A DNA stretch of 64,000 bases from Saccharomycopsis fibuligera x Saccharomycopsis cf. fibuligera. Its lineage: Eukaryota; Ascomycota; Saccharomycetes; Ascoideales; Saccharomycopsidaceae. Below, one piece after another: positions 53,008 to 64,000 of the stretch. The notes beneath the pieces are model-generated. The model was not told the DNA's origin. It saw only the letters and a list, made by a program, of their open reading frames with translations, and did not search any database. Every line of letters starts with the position of its first letter. Position 1 is the stretch's first letter. The stretch is taken from the NCBI GenBank assembly GCA_001936135.1, contig CP012810.1:1922001-1986000 (forward strand). Reading direction: 5' to 3'. A program made the position numbers and the translations under genes.

Positions 53008-55656
53008 ATGGCTAAGAAGGCTTCGTCCAAAAAGAGCAGCGCTTCTCTTAGAGCTGCCGCCGCAGCCTCGGCATCGTCCTCCTCTGTTTCTTCTATTGCT
53101 TCAGAATCCAAAGAGCAACAATCAAAGCAACCATCCGTTGTGGACATCTATGATCCTGTTGTCGACTACAAACTCGAAAAAGGTGCTGAGCGTCCATTTG
53201 TGTTGACAACTCCACCACCTGAACTTTCCAAAGTTCGTTCTGCTACTTCACCAAAAGAACAACTTCTTATTGGTGCCTTGATTGCATTCACCGCGTTTGT
53301 TCGTTTCTTCAAACTTTCCAATCCTACTTCAGTGGTGTTTGATGAAGTCCATTTTGGCGGGTTTGCTAGAAAATATATATTGGGTACTTATTTCATGGAT
53401 GTTCACCCTCCATTAGCCAAGATGCTTTTTGCTGGTGTTGGATACTTGTTTGGTTACAATGGTAACTTTGAGTTCAAATCCATTGGTGACGAATATCCAA
53501 GCAGCGTGCCATATGTTATGATGAGAGCTTTCCCAGCTGCTTTGGGGGTCGGTACTGTGCTTTTCAGTTATTTGACTTTGAGAGCCAGTGGCTGCAGAAT
53601 TAGTACTGCTTTAATTACTGCTGCTTTGCTTGCCATTGAAAATGCCAACACTACTATTTCCAGATACATCTTGTTAGATTCCCCGTTGATTTTCTTCATT
53701 TCTGCTGCAGTGTATGCTTTGAAAAAATTTGAAAATGAAGTTCCATTTACTTTCAGATGGTACAAAAGCCTTGTGGTTGCCGGTGTTGGCTTAGGCTGTG
53801 CTGTTTCATCCAAATGGGTTGGTCTTTTCACTATTGCATGGGCCGGAGTTTACATGATTTGGCAATTATGGTTTATTTGGGGTGACTTGTCAGTAACTCC
53901 AAAACAAATTGGTCAACATTTTTTCTACAGAGGGGTGCTTTTACTTGGGATTCCAGCATTTTTGTACTGTTTGTTCTTTGCTATGCATTTTGAAACTTTG
54001 TCTAATGAAGGTGATGGTTCTGCATTCATGTCTTCTGCTTTTAGAGCTACTTTGAACGGTAATACTATTCCAAAAGAATCATTTGCTAATGTTGGTGTTG
54101 GTTCTTTGGTTAGTATCCGTCATGTTAAGACTCAAGGTGGATATTTGCATTCTCACGATCACTTGTACCAAACTGGTTCTAAGCAACAACAAGTCACATT
54201 GTACCCACACTTGGATGATAACAATGTTTGGGAAATTGAATTGTACAATGCCACTGAAGCACCAACCGAATTCATTCCAATTAAAGATGGTACCAAGATC
54301 CGTTTGAAGCATAAATTGACCCAAAGAAGATTGCATTCTCACAATCACAGACCACCAATGTCTGAACAAGATTGGCAAAATGAAGTCAGTTCTTATGGAT
54401 TTGAAGGGTTTGAAGGTGATGCTAATGACGATTTCATTGTGGAAATTCAAAAACCATACTCCAAAAAGGGTGCTGCTAGATCCGAATTGAGAGCCATTGA
54501 AACGGTTTTCAGACTTAGACATGCAATGACTGGCTGTTATTTGTTTTCCCATGAAGTTAAATTGCCAAAATATGCTTTTGAACAACAAGAAGTTACTTGT
54601 GCTGCTCAAGGTATCAAGCCATTATCCTTATGGTATGTTGAAGTTAACCAAAATCCATTCTTGAATTCTACTGCTGAAAAAGTCAGTTACAAGAAATTGT
54701 CCTTCTTTGATAAATTGATTGAAAGTCATCAAAGAATGTGGCACATTAATAACGGCTTGACTGCTTCTCACAATTGGGAATCTAGACCACCATCTTGGCC
54801 ACTTTTACAAAGAGGTATTAACTACTGGGTTAAAGACAAGCGTCAAGTTTACTTACTTGGTAATGCCGTTACTTGGTGGGCTTCTAGTGCAGTTATTTTC
54901 ATTTATGTTTGTAACTTGGCTGCATTGGCTATCAACTGGCAAAGAGGTAAGCCAATAATCACTGATTCTCATTTCATCAACTTCAATGTGCAAACTTTGA
55001 TTTACGTTATTGGCTGGGGATTGCATTATTTCCCATCATTTTTAATGGGAAGACAATTGTTTTTGCATCATTATCTTCCGGCCTTTTATTTCCAAATCTT
55101 GGCCTTGGGTCAAACATTTGACTTCTTTGTCACTTTTGTCTTTGCTAAGAAGCCATACATTTCGTACGTTGGTATCGTTGCCTTCTTAGCTGCTTCTAGT
55201 GTGTTTTTCTACAATTATTCTCCATTGATTCATGCTGGCAATTGGACCAAACAAGAGTGTGAAAAGGCTAAATTGTTATCCACCTGGGATTTTGATTGCC
55301 GTGCATTCCCAGAAACTTATGAAGAATACCAACATTTACCACCGCCAGCTGCTGCTCCGGCACCAGCCCCAACTGAACCGGCCACCGTGCCAGAAGCTGA
55401 ACTTGCTAAACGCGCTGAAGGACAACAACAGCAGCAACCACAAGGTGGGGCTGAGGCAAACAATGAACAGATTATTCAACAGGCTAAAGGCAAAGAATCA
55501 GTGGAAGAATCAGTAGGAGTCAATTCCAAAATCATACGAAAATATCAAGATGAGAACGGGAATGCGATTGATCCTGAAGTGGCTCAAGCTTATATTAGAG
55601 AACACCCGGAAGAAGTAGTCAAAGTTGAGACTAAAGTCTATGCTGATTCTGTGTAA
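53008..55656 (+). CDS. PMT1: Protein O-mannosyltransferase Pmt1
   Basis: Pmt1 transfers mannose from dolichyl-phosphate-mannose to Ser/Thr of secretory proteins in the ER, normally as a Pmt1-Pmt2 heterodimer. The 882-residue product has a Ser/Ala-rich cytosolic N-terminus. The GT39 catalytic loop motif is FDEVHFGGFARKYI (Asp112, Glu113), followed by DVHPPLAKML and multiple membrane spans. Three MIR repeats follow at about residues 355-560 (GYLHSHDHLYQTGS, RRLHSHNHRPP, CYLFSHEVKLP). The C-terminal membrane block contains LHHYLPAFYFQIL. A long cytosolic tail (about 800-882) is rich in Ala, Pro and Gln and is low complexity. The motifs and overall length fit the PMT1 subfamily (C. albicans Pmt1 is similar in size) rather than PMT2 or PMT4. 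Confidence 0.93.
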   Translation: MAKKASSKKSSASLRAAAAASASSSSVSSIASESKEQQSKQPSVVDIYDPVVDYKLEKGAERPFVLTTPPPELSKVRSATSPKEQLLIGALIAFTAFVRFFKLSNPTSVVFDEVHFGGFARKYILGTYFMDVHPPLAKMLFAGVGYLFGYNGNFEFKSIGDEYPSSVPYVMMRAFPAALGVGTVLFSYLTLRASGCRISTALITAALLAIENANTTISRYILLDSPLIFFISAAVYALKKFENEVPFTFRWYKSLVVAGVGLGCAVSSKWVGLFTIAWAGVYMIWQLWFIWGDLSVTPKQIGQHFFYRGVLLLGIPAFLYCLFFAMHFETLSNEGDGSAFMSSAFRATLNGNTIPKESFANVGVGSLVSIRHVKTQGGYLHSHDHLYQTGSKQQQVTLYPHLDDNNVWEIELYNATEAPTEFIPIKDGTKIRLKHKLTQRRLHSHNHRPPMSEQDWQNEVSSYGFEGFEGDANDDFIVEIQKPYSKKGAARSELRAIETVFRLRHAMTGCYLFSHEVKLPKYAFEQQEVTCAAQGIKPLSLWYVEVNQNPFLNSTAEKVSYKKLSFFDKLIESHQRMWHINNGLTASHNWESRPPSWPLLQRGINYWVKDKRQVYLLGNAVTWWASSAVIFIYVCNLAALAINWQRGKPIITDSHFINFNVQTLIYVIGWGLHYFPSFLMGRQLFLHHYLPAFYFQILALGQTFDFFVTFVFAKKPYISYVGIVAFLAASSVFFYNYSPLIHAGNWTKQECEKAKLLSTWDFDCRAFPETYEEYQHLPPPAAAPAPAPTEPATVPEAELAKRAEGQQQQQPQGGAEANNEQIIQQAKGKESVEESVGVNSKIIRKYQDENGNAIDPEVAQAYIREHPEEVVKVETKVYADSV

Positions 55657-57008
55657 TTTTACCAGCTTGTTGGATGTTGACAGGAAAAAAAAATTCCACA
55701 AGCAGACAGATCGACAACGCACAGAAAAAAAAGCAAGAATGAAAATGGAGGGCTGTACTAAGTTGCAGAAGATGATTTTCTGACTGACTAGCCTACTTTG
55801 ATTTCTTCCAACTTTTGCTGTTTTTTTTTTTTTTTTTTTTTAGAAAAAAAAAGAAAAGAAAAAATTAGTAGGTGATTTTGATTTCAAATAGACAAGAACA
55901 TTTGTATTTCTACTCTTACTTATTTGTTTCCCCTTCCACCCCTCTTTTTTTATTTTTTTGTTTTGTTTTGTTTTGATCATCCTAAGTTTTTCTTTTCTTT
56001 TCTTTTCTTACTTACAAGTACACTTACTCACCTTTTTTTTATTGACTATCTATCCGGCTCCACCTCCACTCCATTCTTCCTCATTTTTATTTCCTAAATC
56101 AAACCACGTCACTTCTAGTAACTATTTTCTTCATTTTTCCGGCCCTATTGTTATGGTTTTGTATAAATATATGATCATCGTTAAGAATCTTTGTTCTTTG
56201 TGTAGCTTGACCATTTTCTTTGAAGGGGCAAGTAAGTAAGCAGACCTTTGATGATCAAAAAAACGGCGAACAGTTCTATGGTTACAGGACACAGTGAATC
56301 AGAGCCTTATTCTTCACATAGTTAGTCCGTATTGGCTAGACATAAAATGCGTAAATGAAGGGAAAAGAATCGATAGCAAAGAGACTACTTATCCCGTAAC
56401 CTTTTCGGGATGCAGTTATTACATACGTAAAGGCGAGAAGGAGGGTACATAATGCAGTACAGTTATTATAGCCTAGTAGCGCAACGGAATTCAACAAGAC
56501 AAGACAAGTTTTGCTTTCCAACAGCGCAAGTTCAAATACAATTAAAAAAACAAACAAAAAACAAACAAACAGATTGATAAAACTTTTAGTCAAATTTTCA
56601 ATTAAGTAAAAATAAAATATTAACGCAAACGAAAAAAAAAAAAAAATAATAATAATAATAATAATAAAAATAATTTTAAAAATAAAAAATACAAAGAAAG
56701 CGTGAAAGAACAATGTAGGAGAATAGCCCTGGTAACTAGAATGATCAATCAACTGGTGCAAAACCGAACCAACAGCCAAAAACTAGTCTGAGCAAATACG
56801 TATTCTTGTATTGCCATTTTTCATTTTGTCTTTGTTTAAACTCAAAACAAACCAACCACCGTTCTTAAAAACTCATGCAACAATGCCAGTATCTAGACAA
56901 CAGCGATTGCCTAATTGTATCATTAACCACATTAACAAAAAAAAACAAAAAAAACAAACAAACAAACCAAGACAAATGTAAAGGTTAACAATTTTTTTTT
57001 CTTCTCCG
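55657..57008. other. 1.35-kb convergent PMT1/SEC31 intergenic region
   Basis: A- and T-rich low-complexity sequence: T22 near 55820, a (TTTTG)n patch near 55960, (TAA/AAT)n near 56646-56672 and a (AAAC)n patch near 56550-56570. A minus-strand frame at 56336-56779 is made of low-complexity phenylalanine and isoleucine codons and is not credible. No gene is seen. Confidence 0.5.
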
Positions 57009-58487
57009 TCACATACCCTCAGTGGCCTCAACCATGTCAATCAATCTCTTGACCCCAATCAACCAAGTCCCAGTCTCGCTGCTAAAGTTAGTAGCGATTT
57101 GCAAGTGCAAGTCGTGAGCTGACGCGAAATCTTTTCCGCTCAACGCATTAGCCAACTGGGCAAGCAATTCCACGTTTTCGTCAGACAACAAGTCTTCGTT
57201 GTTCAAATGGTCAAACAATATGTTGAGTCTCTTTTCGGTGTCCTGGGTCTTTTTGGCGTATTTTGCAGGAATCTTTGGTTTCACGGTGGCGATTTCGCTA
57301 GACAAGATTTGGAAAATTGGCTGGGATGAAGCTGGGATGTGGGATCTGTCACCAGCTGGATGTTTTGGCTTGGCTGGTGGTGCCTGGGCAGTCTGGGCAG
57401 CCTGGGCAGCAGCAGCGCTGTTGTTGCTCTTTGGTGGACCAGATGCCGCTGGTGTGCTTGCTCCGCTGCTGGAGCCGTAGTGAGCGGCGCCAGCTTGTTG
57501 AGCAATGGACTCAGCAGCAGTTGGGCTCTTTAATACTGTTGGTTGGGGACCGAATGGGTTAACTGGCTGTGGCGATTGCTGATTGTTGAAGCCTCTTCCA
57601 CTGATTGGCGGTGGGCCAGTAATTGCTGGCGATGGAGCACCAAATGATGGCGGCGGTGGTGGTAGAGCAGCGCCGCTAGCACCTGAATCTGCACCTGCTG
57701 GGCCAAAGTTGGTGAATTGAGATGGTGGAGGAGGAGCATATGGGTTCACTGGAGCAGGAGACATGACTCTACTTGGAGGAGCAAACAGCTGTGGTGGACC
57801 TTGTTGCTGGTGTTGATGTGGTGGGCCGCCAAAGTGATGCTGAGGTGCTGGTTGTGGAGGAGGAGCATATTTGCTTTGAGTGGCGGATGGAGTAGCATTG
57901 CCACTACCACTTGGATGGGCGCCGCCAGTCAAGTTAGCAGCTGCAAGTCTTGGAGAGTTCAACGCGGAGGAGTTAGATCTAGCCAGAGCCTTTGGTGGAG
58001 GTGGTGGGGTGGACACTGTGAATGAAGAATTTCTTGAAAATCCAGGTGGTTGCAAAGTATTTGGTGCGCCACTCAAAGCAGAGAAAGGAGTACTGGCAAC
58101 AGCGCCGCCAGGAGCACCGGCACCGCCAAGAGCACCAAATGATGGGGCAACGTTTACTGGAGCAGCCTTCTTCTTGGTGGCTTTGCTAGTCACGTCAGCG
58201 AAAATGTCTGGCAAATCGTTCCATCCTTCATGACCGTTTTTCTTACCCTTGGATGGATTCTGAGAAGATGATAAGCGCGAGGCTGCTGATGCCGACGAGG
58301 ACAATGGTGGCGGTGGAGGTGGGCCGCCAGCAGAGGTGATGAAATTGTTGAAGCCTGCAGTTGGACCGTTGTTTGGTGCTAAGGACGCATGTGGAGCGTA
58401 TGGGCTACTAGTACCACTTCTGGTAGCTGGTGTGTATCCATTAGTTTTGACAGGAGCATATGGGTTGTTACCGACTGGTGCACTAGA

Positions 58488-58518
<31 letters not shown>

Positions 58519-61466
58519 CTAGCAGCAAGACCCGGGAACGGGGTTGAGGTGTTTGTTGGTGGTGCAACGTATCTTGAATGTGAGGACGACTTTTTACCAC
58601 CACCTGGGGTGCTAGCGATACCAATGCCAAAGGCTGGTTTGGCGCCAGTGGCTGCTGGAGCAGGAGCAATAAAACTGTTACGAATTGGTATTGGAGATGC
58701 ACCAGCGGTAGCAGCGCCACCGTATTTGAGAAATGGAGAGCTGTATTTCTTAGCACCTTTAGTTGCTGCACCGTAAGCGTGTTTAGCAGCAGTGATATTG
58801 GCATGAGCATGGACATTAGCGATCTTAGCGGTAGCTTTACCGATTCTTGCCTTGCCCAACTCAACATCACTCAACCCACTTGGCAAGACGCTTAACAATT
58901 TGTCGACCAAGTCAAAGTTGCCGGAATTATCACCAATGTTTTTAATGTAATCCAAGAAAAGCTTGATCAATTTGGTGTAGCTTTCAGTGTTTGGAAACTC
59001 ACCATCAATGCCTAGAGATTTCTTGAAGATCAAGACTTTGATGATCAACTCATCCAACAATTTGTAGTAGATGTCCAACAATGATTCATGCTTGCTTTCG
59101 GAGCCTGAGTTGACAATGTTTTTTTCATTCTGTTCCAACTCTTTCAACCATATGGCGCTGATGCTGTTTAAAGAGCCACCGATAAAGTACAACAATACCG
59201 CATTGTCTCTTGAGCCAGATTCGTAAACTCTGTTACCCAAGTCCGTAATCTTTTGGTTGAATTTTTGTTCGTCCTTAATGTAGGTGGAGATACCTAAAGC
59301 GATTTCTTTCCAGTTTTCGACCGAACCGTTTTCAATCAAGTCATTGATGGTGTCTTCGTGCTGAGAAAGTTCCCCGGTACCATTTGCAGAGGTTGCGACC
59401 GAGCCAGAGGTGGCGTACAAAAGTCTTGCTAAGCTGTCGTTTTTCTTTGTTATGTTGTTTTCAAAAAACTGTCCCAATACCTTTTGCTTCAAAGACTCGT
59501 TTTTAGAGTTCAATGCAATGATCAAGGCTTCGACAACCTTTTCGTTTTCCAAAGATAAATCAATTGCCTTGTCGAATTTACCCGACAAGATCAATTTTTT
59601 CAATTCTGTAACGACGTTATCGTCATTGGAGGAGAAAAGTTCAAAGTTGCCCGATGGTTTGAACACTCTGACAGCATTGGCATTGGCATTGGCATTGGCT
59701 GCTGCTGCTGCCGCAACTTCATCAGCTTCAGTGGCACTTGATTCTTCAGCCAAGTTTGAGAAGAAGGCGTCATCTTCTTGAGAAGCAGCAGATTTTTTTT
59801 CTTCTTCTTTTTCTTTAGGCTCAGACAACACTTCTTCTTGTTCTTGTTCTTCTTGTTCTTGTTCTTTGGGCAAAATATACTTTTCCAACAACTTCTTCTT
59901 GTTACCATTCAAGCTTTTCAAATCGTCCAATAGTTTCCAGTCAAAACTTTTTTGGTCGCTACTGGAGCTTTCCTTGATGACCTGTTTCACCTTGTCATCG
60001 TCACCACTCAACACATTCAATAATTTTTCAGCGCTTTTGGTGTTCTCTGCGTCATTGTTCAACTTGGCGGTAGAAATTTCAATGACTGAGGATTGGTTCT
60101 TGTTTTCATCCAGCACTGTCTTAATGCGCACGAGTCTGCCACCAAAGGCAAAAGACACGGAAGTTGGTCTAGATAACCATTTTGGCGCCTTTTTGATGTA
60201 AACCTCTGGCTTGATTTCTTCTTTTGTGTCTTCGTCAGCATTGACACCATCATCGGTCGAGATTTGATTCCAAAAATCGGTTTCGCTGGTTTCCTTTTTT
60301 TCTGAGGCAACCTTGGTGGCGCCTTTTTGCAACTCAACTTGGTCCGGCAAATTTCTTGAGGTGTCCTGCAAAGTTTGGAAAATCACCTTACCGTCAAAGG
60401 TAGCGTTAGCAAAATATTCTGGATTCTTCCCTGCGAATCTGGACTTGAAGACCCAGTCGGACGACGAGCTGGTGCCAATAGCATTGATGGTCGACGTCTG
60501 AGCGTGCAATGGGTACGAGGCCACCTTGTCACCGGTCTTGGTATCCCACAAGAATGTATTTGAATCCTTGCCCGAAGTCAACAAAAAGTCGCTATCCTGA
60601 CTAAGCCAGTCGAGGGACAAGATCCCCTTTGAGTGGCCTGGCTGGCTCTGCTTGTTGGTGTTGAATTCGGTTGGCCCGCCATAGATTATTTCGGGGGTTT
60701 TGGAGAATCTCAAATCCCACTGCAACACCACTGGAAGGCTGTCCAAGTCGGAGGTTGTGACCAATTTGGTGGACTGAGTTGGGTGCCAGGCCACGGAAGA
60801 CAAGTTGGCTCTGATGTTGCCGTTGCTTGTCGTTGCGGTGTAGGAGAGGTTCAAGACCTTTCTCTTTGATTTCAAGTCCCAGATGGAGGTGATGCCCGTG
60901 TTTGAAGCTGAGGCAAAGATGTGAGACACAATGTGGTTCCATGACAAGGAATTGACCTCTTCGATGGATTTTTTGCCTACTGATTTTTCAGCAGAGTATG
61001 GTTCGCCGGTTGGCGTTAATGGATCAGAGGACAACTTGTTGGTATCCCAAATGAAGATTTCCGAGTTTGCGGACCCAGACAACAATACGTTGCTTTTAGT
61101 ATGGTTGAAGGCCAAGCTTTTGACTGCCGAGGTGTGGTTCGTTGCAGTGTGCAATACCGGATCACTGCTGCTGCTGTTTATTAGAGATTCACCGTTCCAG
61201 AATTGAAGCGCGCCGTTTTCCAAACCGCCAACCAACAATTTGTTGTCGGCGGACCAGGTCAAGTCGTACACTTTGGAGTCTATTTCGAGAGATCTGACTG
61301 GCTCTGATTTCTTGGAGGCATTGAAAGGATTCCATATTTCCAACTTGGAGGAGTCTGAGAAATCAACGTCAATGGCACCGGCGACATTGGCGGTGGCTAA
61401 ATACGGCAAGTTATGATTAGAGATCGCGAACGTGGCGGTGCGATCTATATCCAACAATTTCACCAT
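57009..61466 (-). CDS. SEC31: COPII outer-coat protein Sec31
   Basis: Sec31 pairs with Sec13 to form the outer cage of COPII vesicles and stimulates Sar1 GTPase at ER exit sites. The 1485-residue product opens with a seven-bladed WD40 propeller (about 1-370): MVKLLDIDRTATFAISN, LLVGGLENGALQFWN, LSGSANSEIFIWDTN and FLLTSGKDSNTFLWD. The alpha-solenoid ACE1 region that binds Sec13 follows (about 480-870). A long Pro/Ala/Gly-rich disordered segment (about 900-1370) then carries polyproline stretches (PPPPPP) able to contact Sar1/Sec23. The conserved C-terminal helical domain ends AQLANALSGKDFASAHDLHLQIATNFS. Yeast Sec31 is 1273 residues; the excess is in the disordered part, including Glu/Gln-rich and Asn-Ala repeats. 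C. albicans calls its orthologue SEC31/PGA63. Confidence 0.95.
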
Positions 61467-61860
61467 GACTATTTACCAACTTGATCTTTTTCTATATTGC
61501 TAGCGGCGTATCTTTGTCTTTTTCTTTTTGAGAGTATGGGGGTGTTGCAAAATAGAGGTGGTGGAGACAGTTTGCCGTTGCTGTTGCTGTTGCTGTTGCT
61601 GTTGTTGTGGCCGTGGCCGAGTGAGATCTTGCAAACATGTTTTCAATGTGATTTTGAATTTTCGTCTTCACACGTATCCCGTTGCAAGCGGGCCGGGTGA
61701 CCACGGCCCCTGTCCGTCTGGACGGCCCTTGTACTAAGAGCGCTAGAGCTCTGCCTGGGTAGGTTGAAATCCCCCCGGAAGTGCAACGCTTGTAGACGAG
61801 AGGCCTTTTTTGCCCCAGCCGGGCCTGGCGCTGGGCTGTATTCCCACGCCATGTTCAACC

Positions 61861-61923
61861 AGCAGCCAGCAGTCAGCGACCAGCAGCCAGCGACTAGCAG
61901 TCAGCGACCAGCAGTCAGCGACC

Positions 61924-61954
<31 letters not shown>
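61861..61954. repeat. AGCAGYCAGCGACC tandem units followed by (GT)14
   Basis: Four to five imperfect copies of a 12-14-bp AGCAG-CAGCGAC unit run directly into 29 bases of alternating G and T. Confidence 0.85.
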
Positions 61955-61960
<6 letters not shown>

Positions 61961-62101
61961 CCCTGAGCAAAAAGCGGGCGGTCTGTTTCCGTCGTCGGAG
62001 CACGTACGCTCTTGTCTGTTATCTCACAACAACAACGGGAAGCCACAACAACTGGTGCCTGGGTGATTGCAAGCAGCATTATGGCTATTACAGCCGCGTT
62101 C

Positions 62102-62135
62102 GCTCACTCACTCACTCACTCGCTCGCTCGCTCAC
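62102..62135. repeat. CTCA/CTCG tetranucleotide repeat
   Basis: About eight tetranucleotide units that change from CTCA to CTCG part-way, a sign of slippage and point drift. Confidence 0.85.
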
Positions 62136-62552
62136 AGTGAGTGTGCTCGCTCTGGTGACGTTGAAGCGATTTCTTGTCAAAGCTGCACTGAGACGTACTG
62201 TGACGCACACTGTGCAGCGGGTCCGAGCCGTGGGACGCTCCCGATACGCTCTCCACTGCTACGCTACGCTACGATACCAGCTGGTAGCTCGTCCATCATG
62301 ATAGGTACTTGCCAAAGCCACCACCATCAGCATCACCACCGCTGTGCTGACACCCACTCGGGATGGCCGTTGTGGCGGCTTGTTATCTTTGGTGCGCCCC
62401 CCCTTTGGATGGCGTCAGCGTCCTACCAGACGGAGCAGGAAATCAGGGACAGGACAGGACAGACAGATAGTTAGTTAGCTAGCGACTCTCTGGTTTCAGG
62501 ATCGCTAATGATCTGCCACAGCGTAGTGTAGTGTGACTTAGTGTCCTCCCAG

Positions 62553-62594
62553 CTAGCAGCTAGCTAGCTAGCTAGCTAGCTTGCTAGCTGCTAG
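62553..62594. repeat. (GCTA)n core with 12-bp inverted arms
   Basis: CTAGCAGCTAGC (62553-62564) and its exact complement GCTAGCTGCTAG (62583-62594) flank further GCTA units. The tract is self-complementary and could extrude as a cruciform. Confidence 0.85.
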
Positions 62595-62835
62595 TGCTCC
62601 AAGTGCTTGCTGGGGACAATGCCATTGGTGTATAACAGCAGTGTGTGTAGTAGTATATAATATGGCTGAGCAGATATGGCAGCTTTCACGACCGCTCCAC
62701 AGTCAGTACAAAAGGCAGCAGCAGCCCCTCCGGGAAAATTATTCTCCATCTCCATAAACTCTTCTCTGCAGACCTTCATAGATAATATCCACTCCTCCAG
62801 CTCCAGCTCCAGCTCCTCCTCCTCAAGCTTTTACA

Positions 62836-63459
62836 ATGAACTTTGGCAATAACAGTAACGCCAACCCAGATTCGCGCCCAGGCCATCACCATCATCACGT
62901 TCCCCGAAAATCCCATTCTAGAATGCTAAGCGCCGAAGGCAGAGTGGTCTCGCCCACCACAAGCCAGGCAGCGTTCAAGCTGGAAAACAGTGCCAACATC
63001 AGCCAGCGCCAGCTACAGGATTTGGGGCTTTCGCCAACAATAAAAAACCACCAAAAAAGACTCGCTGAGAATGAATACAACGAGATGGTGCACAAGTACA
63101 ACAATGCAATGAATTTGCAAAAGCACTCAGCCAAAGCGGCAGCAACGTCTCATCATAATCATAAACGGTCCAGCAGCAGCAATAATAATGACGACACCGA
63201 TATAATAATGGATGACGACGACGACGACGACGACGACCTTGATGCCGATTTCAATATTTTCTCGTACGCGGAAACAAAGAGCATGAAGATAGACTTCAAT
63301 GAGGACATAATAATTCCCAAAGTGTACGGGTGTCCTGAGACGCCCATAGAAGGAACTTTCAATACTCAAGCAGCAAACCAGCAGCCGATAATCAACAACT
63401 ACGCTTACAATTTTGAGGAGGACGATAACATAATATGCCGCAAGGGAGGCGCCAGTAAT

Positions 63460-63527
<68 letters not shown>

Positions 63528-63723
63528 TTGGTCCAAGGCTAACAATCACATAAAGAATGGTATCAGCAAAAACAACCACAAAGTAACAAAAAAGGATGTG
63601 ATACAATCGTTAAAGTTGAACTTAAACCACAATCAAACCGAACCAAGATTTGTTCCAAATTTGAAAAATAACGACTTTTCATCAATTTTTGATGGAGAGA
63701 ACAAGCCTCCTAACGGGGCCTAA
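62836..63723 (+). CDS. Low-complexity protein of unknown function with polyalanine tract
   Basis: The 295-residue product starts at ATG 62836 (MNFGNNSNANPDSRPG). It is mostly disordered, with His5, an Asn/Ser-rich stretch, a run of nine Asp (about residues 127-135) and a polyalanine of 21 consecutive GCA codons (63463-63525). Two patches look conserved-like: LSAEGRVVSPTTSQAAFKLE with QLQDLGLSPTIKNHQKRLAENEY, and the C-terminal KKDVIQSLKLNLN with PRFVPNLKNNDFSSIFDGE. SP and TP sites suggest a regulatory phosphoprotein. There are no membrane or catalytic motifs. I do not recognise the gene and assign no function. It is transcribed divergently from SEC31. Confidence 0.65.
63463..63525. repeat. 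(GCA)21 encoding polyalanine
   Basis: Twenty-one uninterrupted GCA codons inside the 62.8-kb gene. Codon purity points to recent expansion. Confidence 0.9.
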
Positions 63724-64000
63724 TCAATAGCTCTTTAATTGGGTATATAGTAACAGTAATAAAATGCCATTTCACCGTGTAATTTTTTTTTTTTTTTTTT
63801 TTGCGTTTGTTTTCGAGCTAGTTAGCGATCCCCCAACACAGTAGGCTTTCCCACTGACTCGAGAACGCCAAAGCCTTGCAAGTACTAACAAGCACTAGCC
63901 TCTAGCAACCCCACCCACCTTCCTTTTACTCTAGTAGCCGCCAAAGACTAGCATCGTGGGCCTGGAACGTGCTAAGCAGTTGACAGCTGATATTTGATAC
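63724..64000. other. 3' flank at the right edge
   Basis: It contains a T21 tract near 63783-63803 and no gene up to the edge. Confidence 0.5.

Larger units (their letters stand above)
61467..62835. promoter_or_regulatory. 1.4-kb repeat-rich divergent region upstream of SEC31 and the 62.8-kb gene
   Basis: This region is visibly more GC-rich than most of the window and packed with simple repeats: (GTT/GCT)n near 61577-61607, AGCAGYCAGCGACC units (61861-61924), (GT)14 (61926-61954), CTCA/CTCG tetramers (62102-62135), CTACG triple near 62258-62273, and (GCTA)n with flanking inverted repeat (62553-62594). Frames through it are repeat translations, not genes. Confidence 0.6.

Noticed and set aside
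56336-56779. Minus-strand frame of 147 codons
   Set aside because: Low-complexity Phe/Ile/Leu translation of A/T repeats.
1-64000. CRISPR arrays, prokaryotic operons or ribosome-binding sites
   Set aside because: The window is eukaryotic nuclear DNA; no regularly spaced repeats of that type are present.

Overview
The window looks like a yeast nuclear chromosome segment, most likely from the CTG clade of Saccharomycotina (Candida/Lodderomyces relatives). Supporting signs are compact, mostly intronless genes with yeast-type families (GPI19, APE1, RTG2, REB1, PMT1, SEC31, GAR1, CMS1), yeast splice signals in one gene, four yeast-type tRNA genes, remnants of an L1-like LINE resembling Candida Zorro elements, and solo LTRs beginning TGTTGG beside tRNA genes. 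Trinucleotide repeats are abundant and there are many very long A/T runs (up to 47) plus a 23-G run. Lodderomyces elongisporus is a guess, not a conclusion. If the clade is right, CTG codons read as serine.

Layout. 1-6.9 kb: a spliced eIF4B gene (TIF3, running off the left edge), GPI19, a possible small gene, an FSH-type serine hydrolase and vacuolar aminopeptidase I. 7-9.3 kb: a mobile-element and tRNA cluster with two LINE tail remnants, tRNA-Glu, a perfect 23-bp hairpin, an interrupted solo LTR and tRNA-Gln with an intron. 9.8-22.9 kb: a degenerate acyl-CoA synthetase-like protein, RTG2, a malate dehydrogenase with a palindrome-rich promoter, and REB1 with three Reb1-like sites just upstream. 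22.9-40.2 kb: a very gene-poor stretch, 11.3 kb and 4.6 kb without convincing genes on either side of one Q/N/S/Y-rich putative regulator. 40.2-46.8 kb: all minus strand, MRX10/RMND1-like, FIT2-like, a protein made only of an M1-aminopeptidase-like N-domain, tRNA-Glu with LTR fragments, and D-amino-acid oxidase with a PTS1. 48.5-64 kb: CMS1, GAR1, an LTR scrap and tRNA-Gly, an uncharacterised conserved fungal protein, PMT1, SEC31, a repeat-rich divergent promoter and a low-complexity unknown protein.

Functionally this is ordinary euchromatin: translation (TIF3), ribosome biogenesis (CMS1, GAR1), secretion and glycosylation (GPI19, PMT1, SEC31), mitochondrial and metabolic functions (RTG2, MDH, MRX10, DAO) and lipid biology (FIT2, the acyl-CoA synthetase-like protein). 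No operon-like system is evident. The strongest candidates for something unusual are the gene desert around 23-40 kb (centromere or a giant regulatory region), a perfect 36-bp palindrome upstream of MDH, a 4-nt first coding exon in TIF3, and two pseudoenzyme-like proteins. Several apparent long reading frames begin at GTG or TTG; I moved gene starts to the first credible ATG.
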